Assembly: GCA_016584305.1 (NCBI GenBank)
Contig: JACEEZ010022966.1
Location: 188,359-252,358 of the forward strand
Source of the DNA: Chionoecetes opilio
Lineage: Eukaryota > Arthropoda > Malacostraca > Decapoda > Majidae
Length of the DNA stretch: 64,000 bases
Direction: 5' to 3'
The position numbers and the translations under genes are program-made. Below, one piece after another: positions 54,640-64,000 of the stretch (positions are counted from its first letter, which is position 1; each line of letters begins with the position of its first letter). The notes beneath the pieces were generated by a model. That model saw only the letters and a list, made by a program, of their open reading frames with translations. It was not told where the DNA came from and searched no databases.

Positions 54640-56350
54640 ATATGATGTGTTTGATTTAGTGGAGTCCTAATTTTAGTTGGTTTACCGTATATAGTACCTT
54701 GTACCGGGCTGTGATGGAGCGCCGTAACTGTGTGAATGAAATCGGACAGTTTTTGTTACATATGTGGAATTTTACCCTGACAGGCTGAAGAAACCTCTTA
54801 CAAAGAATGTTAAAGCAGCTTATCTGCATTACTTCAAGTGCCGTATAGGTGATCAAGATAAGAAGTGGGCCCCTCACGTAGCATGAACCCCTGTGTGAAC
54901 CACTTGAATGAATGGATGGGGTGGCAAACGGTCTCAGGCATGGCATTCGGCATCCCAATGGTTTGGCGGAACAAAAGGATAACAGTACGACTGCTACTTC
55001 TGCCTCACTAACATCAAAGGATATCAGTAAAACGCGAGCTAAAAGCAGGTATCCTGACGTACCTTCTGCATCAGGCCTGTGCCAAGGTCCTGATCTCCCA
55101 GTTCCAAATGTTCCAATTGCAAGTGCTATAAGTGAATCAGATTCGAACGAGGAGGATAATCCCATGGATACAGACTTTCAAGAAATGGCAGACAACAGAG
55201 CCAAATTCATCAGTCAGGAAATGCTACATGCCCTTTGCTAGGGACCTAGATCTACCCAACGAGAAAGTGAAGTCCTTGGATCTGTCTAAAGGGAATGGAA
55301 TTTGCTACAAGAAGGAGTTCTCATCACACGTTTCGTCGTAGACATAAAGAACTTTCAAGCTTCTTCAAGATGGAACACAAGCTCTTTTAAACTGCTTTGA
55401 TGTTGACACACTCATGGAACAACTTTGGAGTCTCACACTTATGATAAGAGTGAGGGCGGCTGTTCATAGATTCAGGAAAAAAAAAACGCTAAGACCGTTC
55501 TTCGCAAAAAGGAAATAAGCTTCCGAGTGTTCCAATTGCGCAGGCCCATGAAATGAGTAAACTTATGAAACTATGAAGACTTTTATCTGCTGTTAAATAT
55601 GAAGAACATCGTGGAATCTGTGTGGGGACCTGAAGGTAATCTCCTTGCTTCTAGGACTCCCGTTAGGTTACACTAAGCACATGTGTTTTCTTTGTTTGGG
55701 GGGACTTAGAGCGGACAGAAACATTACAAACAAAAGGAATGGCCAGCACGACCAAAAGACTCACCTGGCAGGTTCAACTGTATGTACAAACCTCTTGTTG
55801 ACAGTGAAAAGGTGTACTTACCTCCATTGCATCTGAAACTTGGGTTTAAAGAAAAATTTTTTGGGAAAGGGCCCTGGATCAAAATGGTGCTGGGGTTTCA
55901 GTATTTGTTAGCAAAGTTGAACGCACTGTATTGAAGCCAAAGTAAAGGCAGGTGTTTTCAAATTCGAAATTCAAATTTTTCAGGCCCTCAAATTCGTCAA
56001 CTACTCAATGATGAGACTTTGTAAAGAGCCCAACTGCCCTGGAAAAAGCTGCTTGGAAGAGCTTTTTGGCTGTATAAAGAAACTACCTAGGTTTAAAGTT
56101 CGAGCATCGAATTATGAGGAACTTGTAAATGAATGTTGAAGAGTTACCATGGGCTTGGGGCTCGGATGTCACTCAAAATCCGCTTTTTCCATTCACATCT
56201 TATTTCTTCCCAACGAATCTTGGCGCGGTCAGTGATTTAGCAGGGGGGAAAGTTTCCACCAGGACATTGCCACCATGGGGAAACCGATACAAGGGCGATT
56301 CAGTCCCAACATGATAGGGGACTATTGCTGGACGCTACAACGTAAAGTAT
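54640..56350 (+). pseudogene. Diverged relative of the copy A/B multicopy gene
   Basis: Plus-strand blocks in the same order as 13138-14820. They are a WAPHV region followed by AFGIPMVWR-type coding (54866-54970), TNIKGYQ (~55010), a D/S/E-rich linker (55120-55200), a LARDLDLPNEKVKSL block (55235-55280), LGYTKHMCFLCLGG (55655-55700; cf. GYTKYPCFLC), PLVDSEKVYLPPLHLKLGF (55790-55850) and FFPTNLGAVSDL (56205-56240), with a decayed final region. Frameshifts and stops throughout. This shows the family is dispersed and independent of the 4-18 kb duplication. Function unknown. Confidence 0.6.
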
Positions 56351-56630
56351 GCTCCTACAAACGAAAGAGCAAACTACAGAAACACTTCTGATGTACTATG
56401 GAGCAGGGTGAGTACTTTTGTGTGTTAGGTATAGTTTTGATCCCTATGTATATTTAATACCAATTGAGATTTGATGTTCTTTTGAAGAACAGTCTAGATC
56501 TGACTGTTCTTCGAACTAGCGCATCTTTCTCTCAAAAAAAATCCGAAGTTGTGTTCCAAAATTCAATATAATATTTATATATATATATATAGTTTAATTA
56601 TATTATAATATATATATATATATATATAAA

Positions 56631-56662
<32 letters not shown>

Positions 56663-57499
56663 ATGAAAAAAGTTTTTTAAAATTTTACTTTTTGGGTTTG
56701 GCATATTTTCGGATATTTCCAAGATGTGGCAAAATTTTCGGATATATTTGGAACATAATTTTAAATATATTTGCAAAATATGTACATTAGGGCCTAATAA
56801 AACCGCAGGCACCACCAGAATTTAATTACGAGTAATATATATTAACGTAGGGGATTGTTTCGATTAATTATATAATTATATATACGTATATAATTATAAT
56901 AGCTATTAAAATTTAAAATGCCGATATTTCAAAAAACTATACTGCTAGAGAAAAAGCAATGCCATTTTGAAATCAGCAGCGAAAATACTTTCCAACCCAC
57001 AACAAGAACTCCGAAAACCATTTTTGGTTTTCGACCAGTGTAATCAAATGTTATTTTATATGATACTACTAGCTGTACACATAGACTAACTGATAACCTT
57101 TTTCCATGTAAACTCCTCCCATGTACACATCTCATCTTTATTTCTATGTATCTCTCGGTGTTCCTGATTAAGCTGGAAATATGATCAATAATAGACAGAC
57201 TGTAGCTCAGTACTACATTCTTCCAGTCATCTTTCTCTAGTTTTTATTTAATATTTTGACTGAATAATTACTGTATGGCTGATGAAAGAAAATTATATCA
57301 ATAGAACAATACTATGAAAAAAACTATATCATTAATTGCACATTTAATCTCTCTCTCTCATCTCTCTCTCAAAAAAATCTATATACTTCACATATTACAA
57401 ATAGTCCCTAAAAATACATGCAATTTCCTACTGATTATATCTCATAAAAAGTTGGTTAGATTTGACTACATTAAATTATATATATAAAAAAAAATTCCT
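56351..57499. other. No gene; AT-rich with (TA)n tracts
   Basis: TA microsatellites at about 56574-56592 and 56608-56658, and a CT patch near 57350-57372. No frame of interest. Confidence 0.6.
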
Positions 57500-57790
57500 A
57501 CCTAGATAAAACTATAGTTGCCACGGGGCCAATGTCGCCAGGGCTCCAGGCGCCGTATGTTATGCAATGATGCATCACTAACTGCTGTGTATGTGCCCCT
57601 GAAGATGATACCAGTATTTATTATCATTGACGTATAATCTATCCTTTTCCGTTTTGTGTTATTGCTTTGTATCTGCAGTAAATAGACGGTTTTCCAATTT
57701 CGCACTTTTTTTTTCGGCACGACGGCGTCGGGAGGGACACTCTAAACATAAACACTAGATGGCGACCTTAGTGTCGGTCGCTACTTGGTT
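57500..57790. mobile_element. MITE-like element related to the foldback family (copy 2)
   Basis: Pairs with 47153-47440: 'tagataaaactatag', 'aatgtcgccagg', 'tgaagatgatac', 'gtataatctatcc', 'cgacggcgtcgggaggg', 'ataaacactagatggcgac'. Confidence 0.62.
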
Positions 57791-58440
57791 GATATCCTTA
57801 TTGATTTGTTTTGTTTAGCAAATGGACTCAGTACAGACAGGTAGTTATGCAGAGTCATTAGTGGAGCTTCTCAAAAGGCTGCTGATAAATTATACCTCTG
57901 CTCTATACCTCTGCTCTGTAAATTTGTTTATTTGGCCTTCCTGTATTTTTCTAATTTCTTTTTGTTTAACCAACTTTTACAACACGATTCTGCTGACAAC
58001 TTTATAATTATATAAGGGTTGTTTTCAATACATATTTCATATCCTCCTATTTGCGTTCCCATTATTTAATTGTATCTCTAAGAAAATGAACAATCTAGAC
58101 CCATTTACAGTCACTGACCCACCAACCAGTCTGGGCGCATTACACCAGGCCGAGGGAGGAGTGTGGCAGGAGGCACACTGTCCACCACCACTCCTCCCAC
58201 ACAGGACACGCACCACCCACAATGGCTTCGGCACACTGGACCGACACACACTTGTCACACCACATCACACCACCTCAAAATTGTATCCGCAGTGATTAGA
58301 AATATCAGCCCCTAAGTCTTGAAATGCTTCCCGACATCACATTTGAATTCCCTCAGGCGGAATGTCTGAAGATATGTTGATTGAGTTTCACTATTCAAAA
58401 ACATATTTTATCCACACTCTTCACTTCCATATTCCTTTCA
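57791..58440. other. No gene recognised
   Basis: A CA/CC-rich patch at 58110-58280 gives frames on both strands without any family signature. The right edge runs into the zinc-finger relic. Confidence 0.45.
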
Positions 58441-58995
58441 CCAGTGTGTTCAGGGTTGTCTGGTGAGGGTATACTATATGAGTGAATCTTTTTTCCCACA
58501 CTCTTTTCACATTCTAATTCCTTTCACCCGTGTGTGTCGGGTGTGTGGGGTTTGGGGGGGGGAGGTCGACTTTTTGAGTGAATCGTTTTTCCCAAACTCT
58601 TCACCTTCGGTAATTCCTTTTCCACCAGTTGTTGTCGAGGTTGGTGTGGTGAGATAGACTTTCCGAGTAAATCTTTTCCCACACTCTTCACATTCAGAAG
58701 TCCTTTCACCAGTTGTGTCGGTGTGTGTGGTGAGGTAGACTTTTGAGTGAATTTTTTCCACAATCTTGCACATTCATACTTCCTTTCACCATTGTTGTCG
58801 GGGTAATGTCCTGGTGATGTCAGACTTTTGAGTGAATCTTTTCCCACAATCACTCTTCACATTGGTATATCCTTTCACAGTGTGTGTCCGGGTGTGTCTG
58901 GTGAGGTTTGAGACTTTAGAGTGAATCTTTTCCCACACTCTTGGCAATTCATGGCCTTATCACCAGTGCCTTTCGGAAGATACAACACACCCCAT
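58441..58995 (-). pseudogene. Decayed C2H2 zinc-finger array
   Basis: Minus-strand C2H2 units spaced about 84 bp. The best is CQECGKRFTLKS (58917-58955). Others read CGKRFTQKS, CGKxFTQK, CEECGKRFTRKVYLTT and EEFGKNDSLKKST. Each is followed by remnants of the H-x3-H and GE(R/K) linker in another frame. Nearly every finger carries an indel, so no multi-finger frame survives. The fingers differ from those at 35795-36190. DNA binding is the family role, but this copy is dead or the sequence is error-rich. Confidence 0.7.
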
Positions 58996-61620
58996 CCTGC
59001 CCACACTAGAGGCACACTGCCTCTGTGTTGCTGTGGCCACTCCTGCTGCTCTGCCTGTTTCCTTTGGCGCCATCTCTGCAACGACATTATGAAAGGCCCG
59101 CTGCTCTTGTAGAGGCCCTCAGGAAGCTGGGCTCAGCAGGGTTTTTCCAGGATACACTCAGCAACTGTCCATGGAGGACCCAAGGGATCAGGAGTGGTAA
59201 GCAAAAGGAGTCCCGTCATAAGCACTGGGCAGTTCCCCTGTGACGCCCAAGCACGGCACACAACAGATCACCTGAAACACGTGATGGAGGTGTCCCCAAC
59301 AGGTACTGTGCCACACAAGGTCGTCAGCAGACTTCCACAACTTTCCAGGGTTGAAGAGGAAGAATCCTCTGACGACTCTAGAGTAAGGTGATATGTTTGC
59401 TTGGGTTACATTTCTTACTACTGCAGAAGGACCCAAGAATTATTTATTTCATGTTAGTTTAGGGTTTTGAAGGAAAACAAGTTTTTCGTCTGGTGTTTGT
59501 TTTTGATGTTGCTTAGATTGAGTTGGACCCTCATTTATACAGCAATGTCTCGTTCTGTGTCACCATCGCCCAAAAAAAACACCCAACCCCAGTTTTACCC
59601 ACAGGTTCCATCCAAGTTTGTGCGGGGATTCAGAAACAAGTCTTTGACCCAGAAAGGAATTCCCAAAGCAGTCAATCACCTCAAAAATACCAGAAAACTA
59701 TTTTTCCTTCATATTAATTGAGAAACTCTTTTTGCAAAGCACCAATTTCCGACGTCTTTTAGATGATTTTCATGTGAAACCCTTAATAATGCGTCGACTG
59801 TCAAGAGTTGTTTTGACCACCAATGGATATGTTTCCATGCGTAAAAAACTTAACTCTGATTTAACAACTTAAGAGTTTCTGGCTGACACTACTAGTTTGT
59901 GAATAGGAAAAGGTAGGTTGACGCGTATCGTAAACCATAACTGTTTGATTTCCGGGCCCCGAAAACGAGAGGCCCAAGAATTAATTAAAAACATCTAACT
60001 CGTCATAAAACAACAGTGTTGATGCAAAAACTAGTGCTGGTATTACTACACTAGAGCCATACAAAAGCACTGTACACAATTGGCCATTAGGTTTCTGTTT
60101 TACCTCATTGAATTCTAAGAGACTTTTTCTCTCCGAGTTTCCCGTCGCAACTCAATAGTTTTCGGAGATATGAAGATTTTTTGTGAGGAGGAATACGTCT
60201 GCCATGTTTTACAAAATTCCGGGTAGGGTAAGGTAAGGTTAGTGGGGTTACATTACTTTTTCAAAACTTTCAATTTTTTCGGTGATTTTGGCTGTTTTGA
60301 CGACGAGGTTTTAAGGTGATTTCCCGATGTAAAATATTCCGTAGGATTTGACAGCCGCCAACCAACCGGCATACGCCATAACATGAGCTTGATCTGCATC
60401 TGGTGGCCGTCTGGGAACCTCCGTCAGCCCAGAAATGTCGGGTTCTCGGGGTGATGGGCTTGACTTATTTTTCCCATATTCCCTACAAACCTCTACAATT
60501 AAGTGTTTGTCATGGTCCATAGGTGTTATGCAATAATTGTACATATACGATTTTTTTAACATTATTCATGGCGTTATACGAGGATTGTGTGGCAAAATAG
60601 AAGCATTCGATCAACAGGTGGTCCTACAACATTCACTTTACTTGATAATAATGTAGACATGTTGAGGAAGCCTTCAAGGTGGGTGCATGGGTTACTAACC
60701 TTCATGCATGCAAAGAGAAGGTAATATTAACTCCTACACCGCCCTTGAACCATTCCTATACAGGGCTTCCATGTCGATCAACCAAATTTGGGAATTTTCA
60801 TCACATTTCTCCGATTGTCCGTTGGGAAATTGGCACTTGGATCTGTGGTTTGTGTGCAATTTGCAAACCTGAATGATTAATTAAATTATATATATATCAT
60901 ATGATGTGAGCTCTCATCGCCGGTGGACCGATCGCGTCAAACGGGCCCGTCGCATCCTGAGCTTTTGACGTGAATTGTGGTCAAAAAGTTACCACTTGCC
61001 AAAAAAAATGAAGTATTTATCAGAATTGCGTCAAAATTTTCTGCGTCCAACATCCAACGCTAGGCCTATAAAATAAACCTATTGTCACTCTCTCGTGTGA
61101 GTGGATGTTAAATGATAGGGTTTGTGTCTCAGTTTCCACTCAACATCAGCCTGTGAGCGCGAATTGTCGTTCCCTTTAAAACGTGTCCCGAAGCTGGTCA
61201 TACTGGCCATATGAAAATGTATAAAAAGGTAGCGTTGGTCCTCAGAAAATTCCCCTTTTATTGCATATAACCAAAAAAGTTGACTATCAGGAAGTTTCGA
61301 GCTACGAAGGGGTGACGTAAAGTATTCTTATTTCTCTTTAACTCAATATTTTTTTCGTAGGCAGCAAATTCCCGCTATTTATTTGCATTTTCTTGTTATT
61401 TTTTTCTTTCAGAAGGCAGAATATCTCTTTTGCAAAACCAATGATATTATAATAACGCCAGGAAAAAAAGAATACAACGTTGGGAGAATTGATAACATAA
61501 AAAAATAATTCGCCGCAGTCAGCCATTTCGCAGGGCCCCTTAGGGAGCATAAGACGGATGTAGCAGTGGACGGAGAAACTTATTAAACTTTTCGTGCGTG
61601 AGAGGGTTAAGTATTATTTT
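58996..61620. other. No confident gene; a few weak coding-like patches
   Basis: 59050-59170 (plus; ALVEALRKLGSAGFFQDTL) and 59240-59392 (plus; DHLKHVMEVSPTGTVP, then EEEESSDD) look mildly protein-like and could be transposase or exon debris; neither has a recognisable domain. 59545-59720 encodes a Lys/Ser-rich stretch without a family match. The remainder is AT-rich, with a short TTAGG-like patch at 60225-60250. Confidence 0.4.
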
Positions 61621-61760
61621 ATTTTATTTTCAGATCAACATGGCTCCGAGTACTACCTTGAAGAATCTATATTATAGCCGATATTGCTGCGACCCATTTG
61701 GTAAACACAAGCAGAAAATAACTAAAGGCCTTCGTTTTTAACTACAATTTAATACAACCA
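61621..61760 (+). pseudogene. Short coding-like relic
   Basis: After a 'ttttattttcag' acceptor-like run an ATG (61640) opens MAPSTTLKNLYYSRYCCDPF, followed by GKHKQKITKGLR and a stop. The Cys-rich N-terminus looks like the start of a repetitive arthropod protein, but it breaks within 40 codons. Confidence 0.35.
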
Positions 61761-64000
61761 TAATCTTCAATTGAATTTAACAACAAAACAAAGTATGGTG
61801 CAACGTTGTCGCAGTATCTTGCAAAGCCTCCATCACCAAAGTCTGCTGAATGTGAGGCCCATATCATCATCCACTCATCACCTGCAGAATGTGATGTTGA
61901 ATAAGGATTAAGATTAAGTTATAATAAGTAGTGTTGGCTTTGTAATCACAGTAACCTATTCTCTGTCATTTTTCGCAAGATAACTAATTACACGACATCC
62001 CTGATTACACAAATTCCCTGTAACATATATAAGTTTTGGAGGTTAAGCGGAAATGGATTAACCCCTAGAGACCCAGACCGTAATTTCCTTTGTAATTTGA
62101 CTACCATTAGACGATTTGTGGTACATAAACAAGTATTTTAGAGCTATGAACTCTAGTATCCTTGTCCCCTACTACTTTGGTATATTTAGTTTACTTTTTG
62201 TAATGGACCCTATCCCATAACTACGTCACGGTTTGTGTTTACATCGGTGCTTGTGGGGATAAGGCGGGGTCGCCGCGGGTGGATCGGGTCGGCACTCTTT
62301 TATGAGATTTTGCTTTAGTTAGTAGTTAACGTGGGGTTTTGATTAGGATTAGTGAGTTCAAAGGTGGGGTTAGGTAGTTATTTTTCATATCTTCTATCCC
62401 TCTCCTTCACATAAAAAATATTTATCTCTACAAGTAAGGATTTGCGAAGGAAGCTCACAGAGAGTGTTTCTTATAATTCCCGTGTATCAGTGCAGTTTTT
62501 AACCATACACGCTGGGTGGGTTTAAATATCCTGAAGTTTTCGTTTTCATCTAGGGATATTTCTACCCCCTACAACAGCTGGCCGGAATCAAAATAGCAAA
62601 GGGGGTATGGGGGGGCAAAACCCCCCCGTGAGGTTAGGTTGGTAAATTTTTTTACCTAAGAACCGAAATTCTCTAACATACTCGGGAGTATGGTTTTCTG
62701 TTTTTACCATATTGGATTCCTAAGAAAGGGGGGGGGGGTGTGTTTTTGGGGGGGGGCGTTCCTCTCTATTAGCTTCCGTCACAAGGCACTTCTTTCGAGA
62801 TATGGATGTTTTTACATAGGATGTGTAATAGGATATAGGAAAATTAAACTAACCTAACCCCACCTTTTGAGCACTAACCTACCTAATCTAACCTAACCCA
62901 CGCTTTACTCCAAACTAAATCAAATCTGCTTTCAAAAGTGTCCGGCGCAAGGAAGAACGAGGGATCGGTACACAAGAGGACGAAGAGTTAGCGGCGAACG
63001 TAAAAAACACCTTGCTCTCGCCTCCCTATGAACAACATGTCATTATCTCCAGAAGTAATGATTTGCGACGGAAACTCATAGAGAATGTTTCCTTAATCCC
63101 GTAAGGTAACAGAAACCACACTCCCCAATGTGTAAGGGAATTTCGTCGCTAATGTAAAATAATACCGTTATGTTTTTACGTTTATCAATTGCCCAGTTAG
63201 GTTATTACTAGCGGGAGGTATGGGGGGCCATAGCCCCCCAGTTATGTCAGGGAGTATTGTTTATAGGAGTAAAAAAAAAAATTGTTTGAAAACTGGCACC
63301 TTTTACCGTATCCATTAAGGTTAACAGAAATCATACTTCTCAATTGGTGTATAGAATTTTGGTCTTGAGTAAAATTGTCTCTTAATTTTAATACAAGCAC
63401 CCTCAACTAATTCCCTATTAGGCATTCAACAACCTGAAACGCAGAAACAAGTGCAAATAAGCAGTTTAATCCGCACCGTGATATGCCGTGGGGGTCCATT
63501 ACCTGGGTCCCATTTACCCCGTGAGTGTTTTTGTCACCGGGGGTAAATATGGACCCAAACTTAGCATTGATCATACGAAAATGATCAGATAGAGCATTTT
63601 CTGATAATGTTCTGTTTAAAGTATTGGAAAGCAACTCTTAATACGCTTATTTACAGAATGTACTCCGTCTCGATATTTGACTCCCATGAAAGTTCGCCAA
63701 ATCCTGATTTTGTAAACAAAAGCTTCGCATCAACCTTTTTTTTTGCTGTCCATTTTACTCATTTTCTATTTTGGGTTCCTGGGTTCAGTTTTACATATCG
63801 ATATTTATATTCATATTAGAATAAAAAATGTAAGAAATGGTTTGTTTTAATACATGGTGATATTCAAACTGTTACCCTCTTATTTATCAAGAAACAACAC
63901 CAAAGCAAAGTTGGTGTCCGAATAGAACCGGTCCGTTTGGAGGACGGGTTACCCCGGTCGACACTAGAGAACGTAAAGTGGTCACGGCGTGGGTAAAATT
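61761..64000. other. No gene recognised; old repeat debris
   Basis: A piggyBac-type end (TTAACCCCTAGAGACCC near 62058) followed by body matching the 677-881 family to about 62210. CCTAA words lie at 62845-62905, and G-homopolymers at 62725-62750. Two related 'gtatggggggc' phrases sit near 62607 and 63219. The right edge (63400-64000) shows no coding signature. Confidence 0.45.

Overview
The window looks like intergenic or intronic DNA from an animal genome, most probably a decapod crustacean or a close arthropod relative. The clues are AT-rich unique sequence, abundant short satellites, interspersed minisatellites built on the arthropod telomere word TTAGG/CCTAA, several LINE families, a hAT element, a gag-bearing LTR element, a tRNA-derived SINE and many MITEs. 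No bacterial, plasmid or viral gene organisation is present. The taxon is inferred from repeat content, not from a diagnostic single-copy gene.

Layout. 1-4.3 kb: a piggyBac-type MITE, two probable minus-strand exons of an unidentified host gene, and a 38-44 bp minisatellite. 4.3-18 kb: the same ~6.5 kb sequence twice in direct orientation (copy A 4262-11128, indel-ridden; copy B 11712-17996, cleaner), each preceded by the minisatellite, with the window's only N between them. This looks like a false duplication made during gap filling. Each copy holds a wrecked gene of a multicopy arthropod family, CT-rich tracts, two MITEs and two more candidate minus-strand exons. 18.0-20.5 kb: a 5'-truncated LINE. 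20.6-22.1 kb: a TIR-bounded element carrying a TTAGG-type minisatellite, inserted in another minisatellite. 22.4-27.3 kb: a gag gene on the minus strand beside a ~3 kb head-to-head inverted repeat that resembles two inverted LTRs. 27.3-29.5 kb: a repeat fragment, a tandem repeat and a PIF/Harbinger-like MITE. 29.7-34.8 kb: a nest in which an RTE LINE lies inside a hAT transposon (perfect 8-bp target duplication), which itself split one arm of a foldback element. 35.5-38.1 kb: a C2H2 zinc-finger pseudogene interrupted by a 1.9 kb TIR transposon whose 497-codon reading frame contains a canonical 2A ribosome-skipping motif. 38.4-42.1 kb: purine tracts, a SINE, and two more copies of the TTAGG-carrying element. 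43.9-46.9 kb: a nearly complete but frameshifted jockey/CR1-type LINE. 47.2-50 kb: a jockey-type ORF1 (gag with CCHC knuckles) on the minus strand and a repeat fragment. 50.7-53.9 kb: an LTR-like relic, a small candidate exon, an RTE fragment fused to another LINE's 3' end, and a foldback MITE. 54.6-58.9 kb: a relative of the copy A/B gene and a decayed zinc-finger array. 59-64 kb: little that can be recognised.

How it fits together. Almost every recognisable coding region belongs to a transposable element and is broken. The only good host-gene evidence is a set of minus-strand exon-like segments (16191-16326, 15235-15389, 2930-3112, 1063-1129) that could be one gene read right to left, with introns swollen by minisatellites. 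The most unusual item is the 2A-containing DNA transposon at 36187-38077. The most consequential for any user of this sequence is the probable false duplication across the N at 11129.
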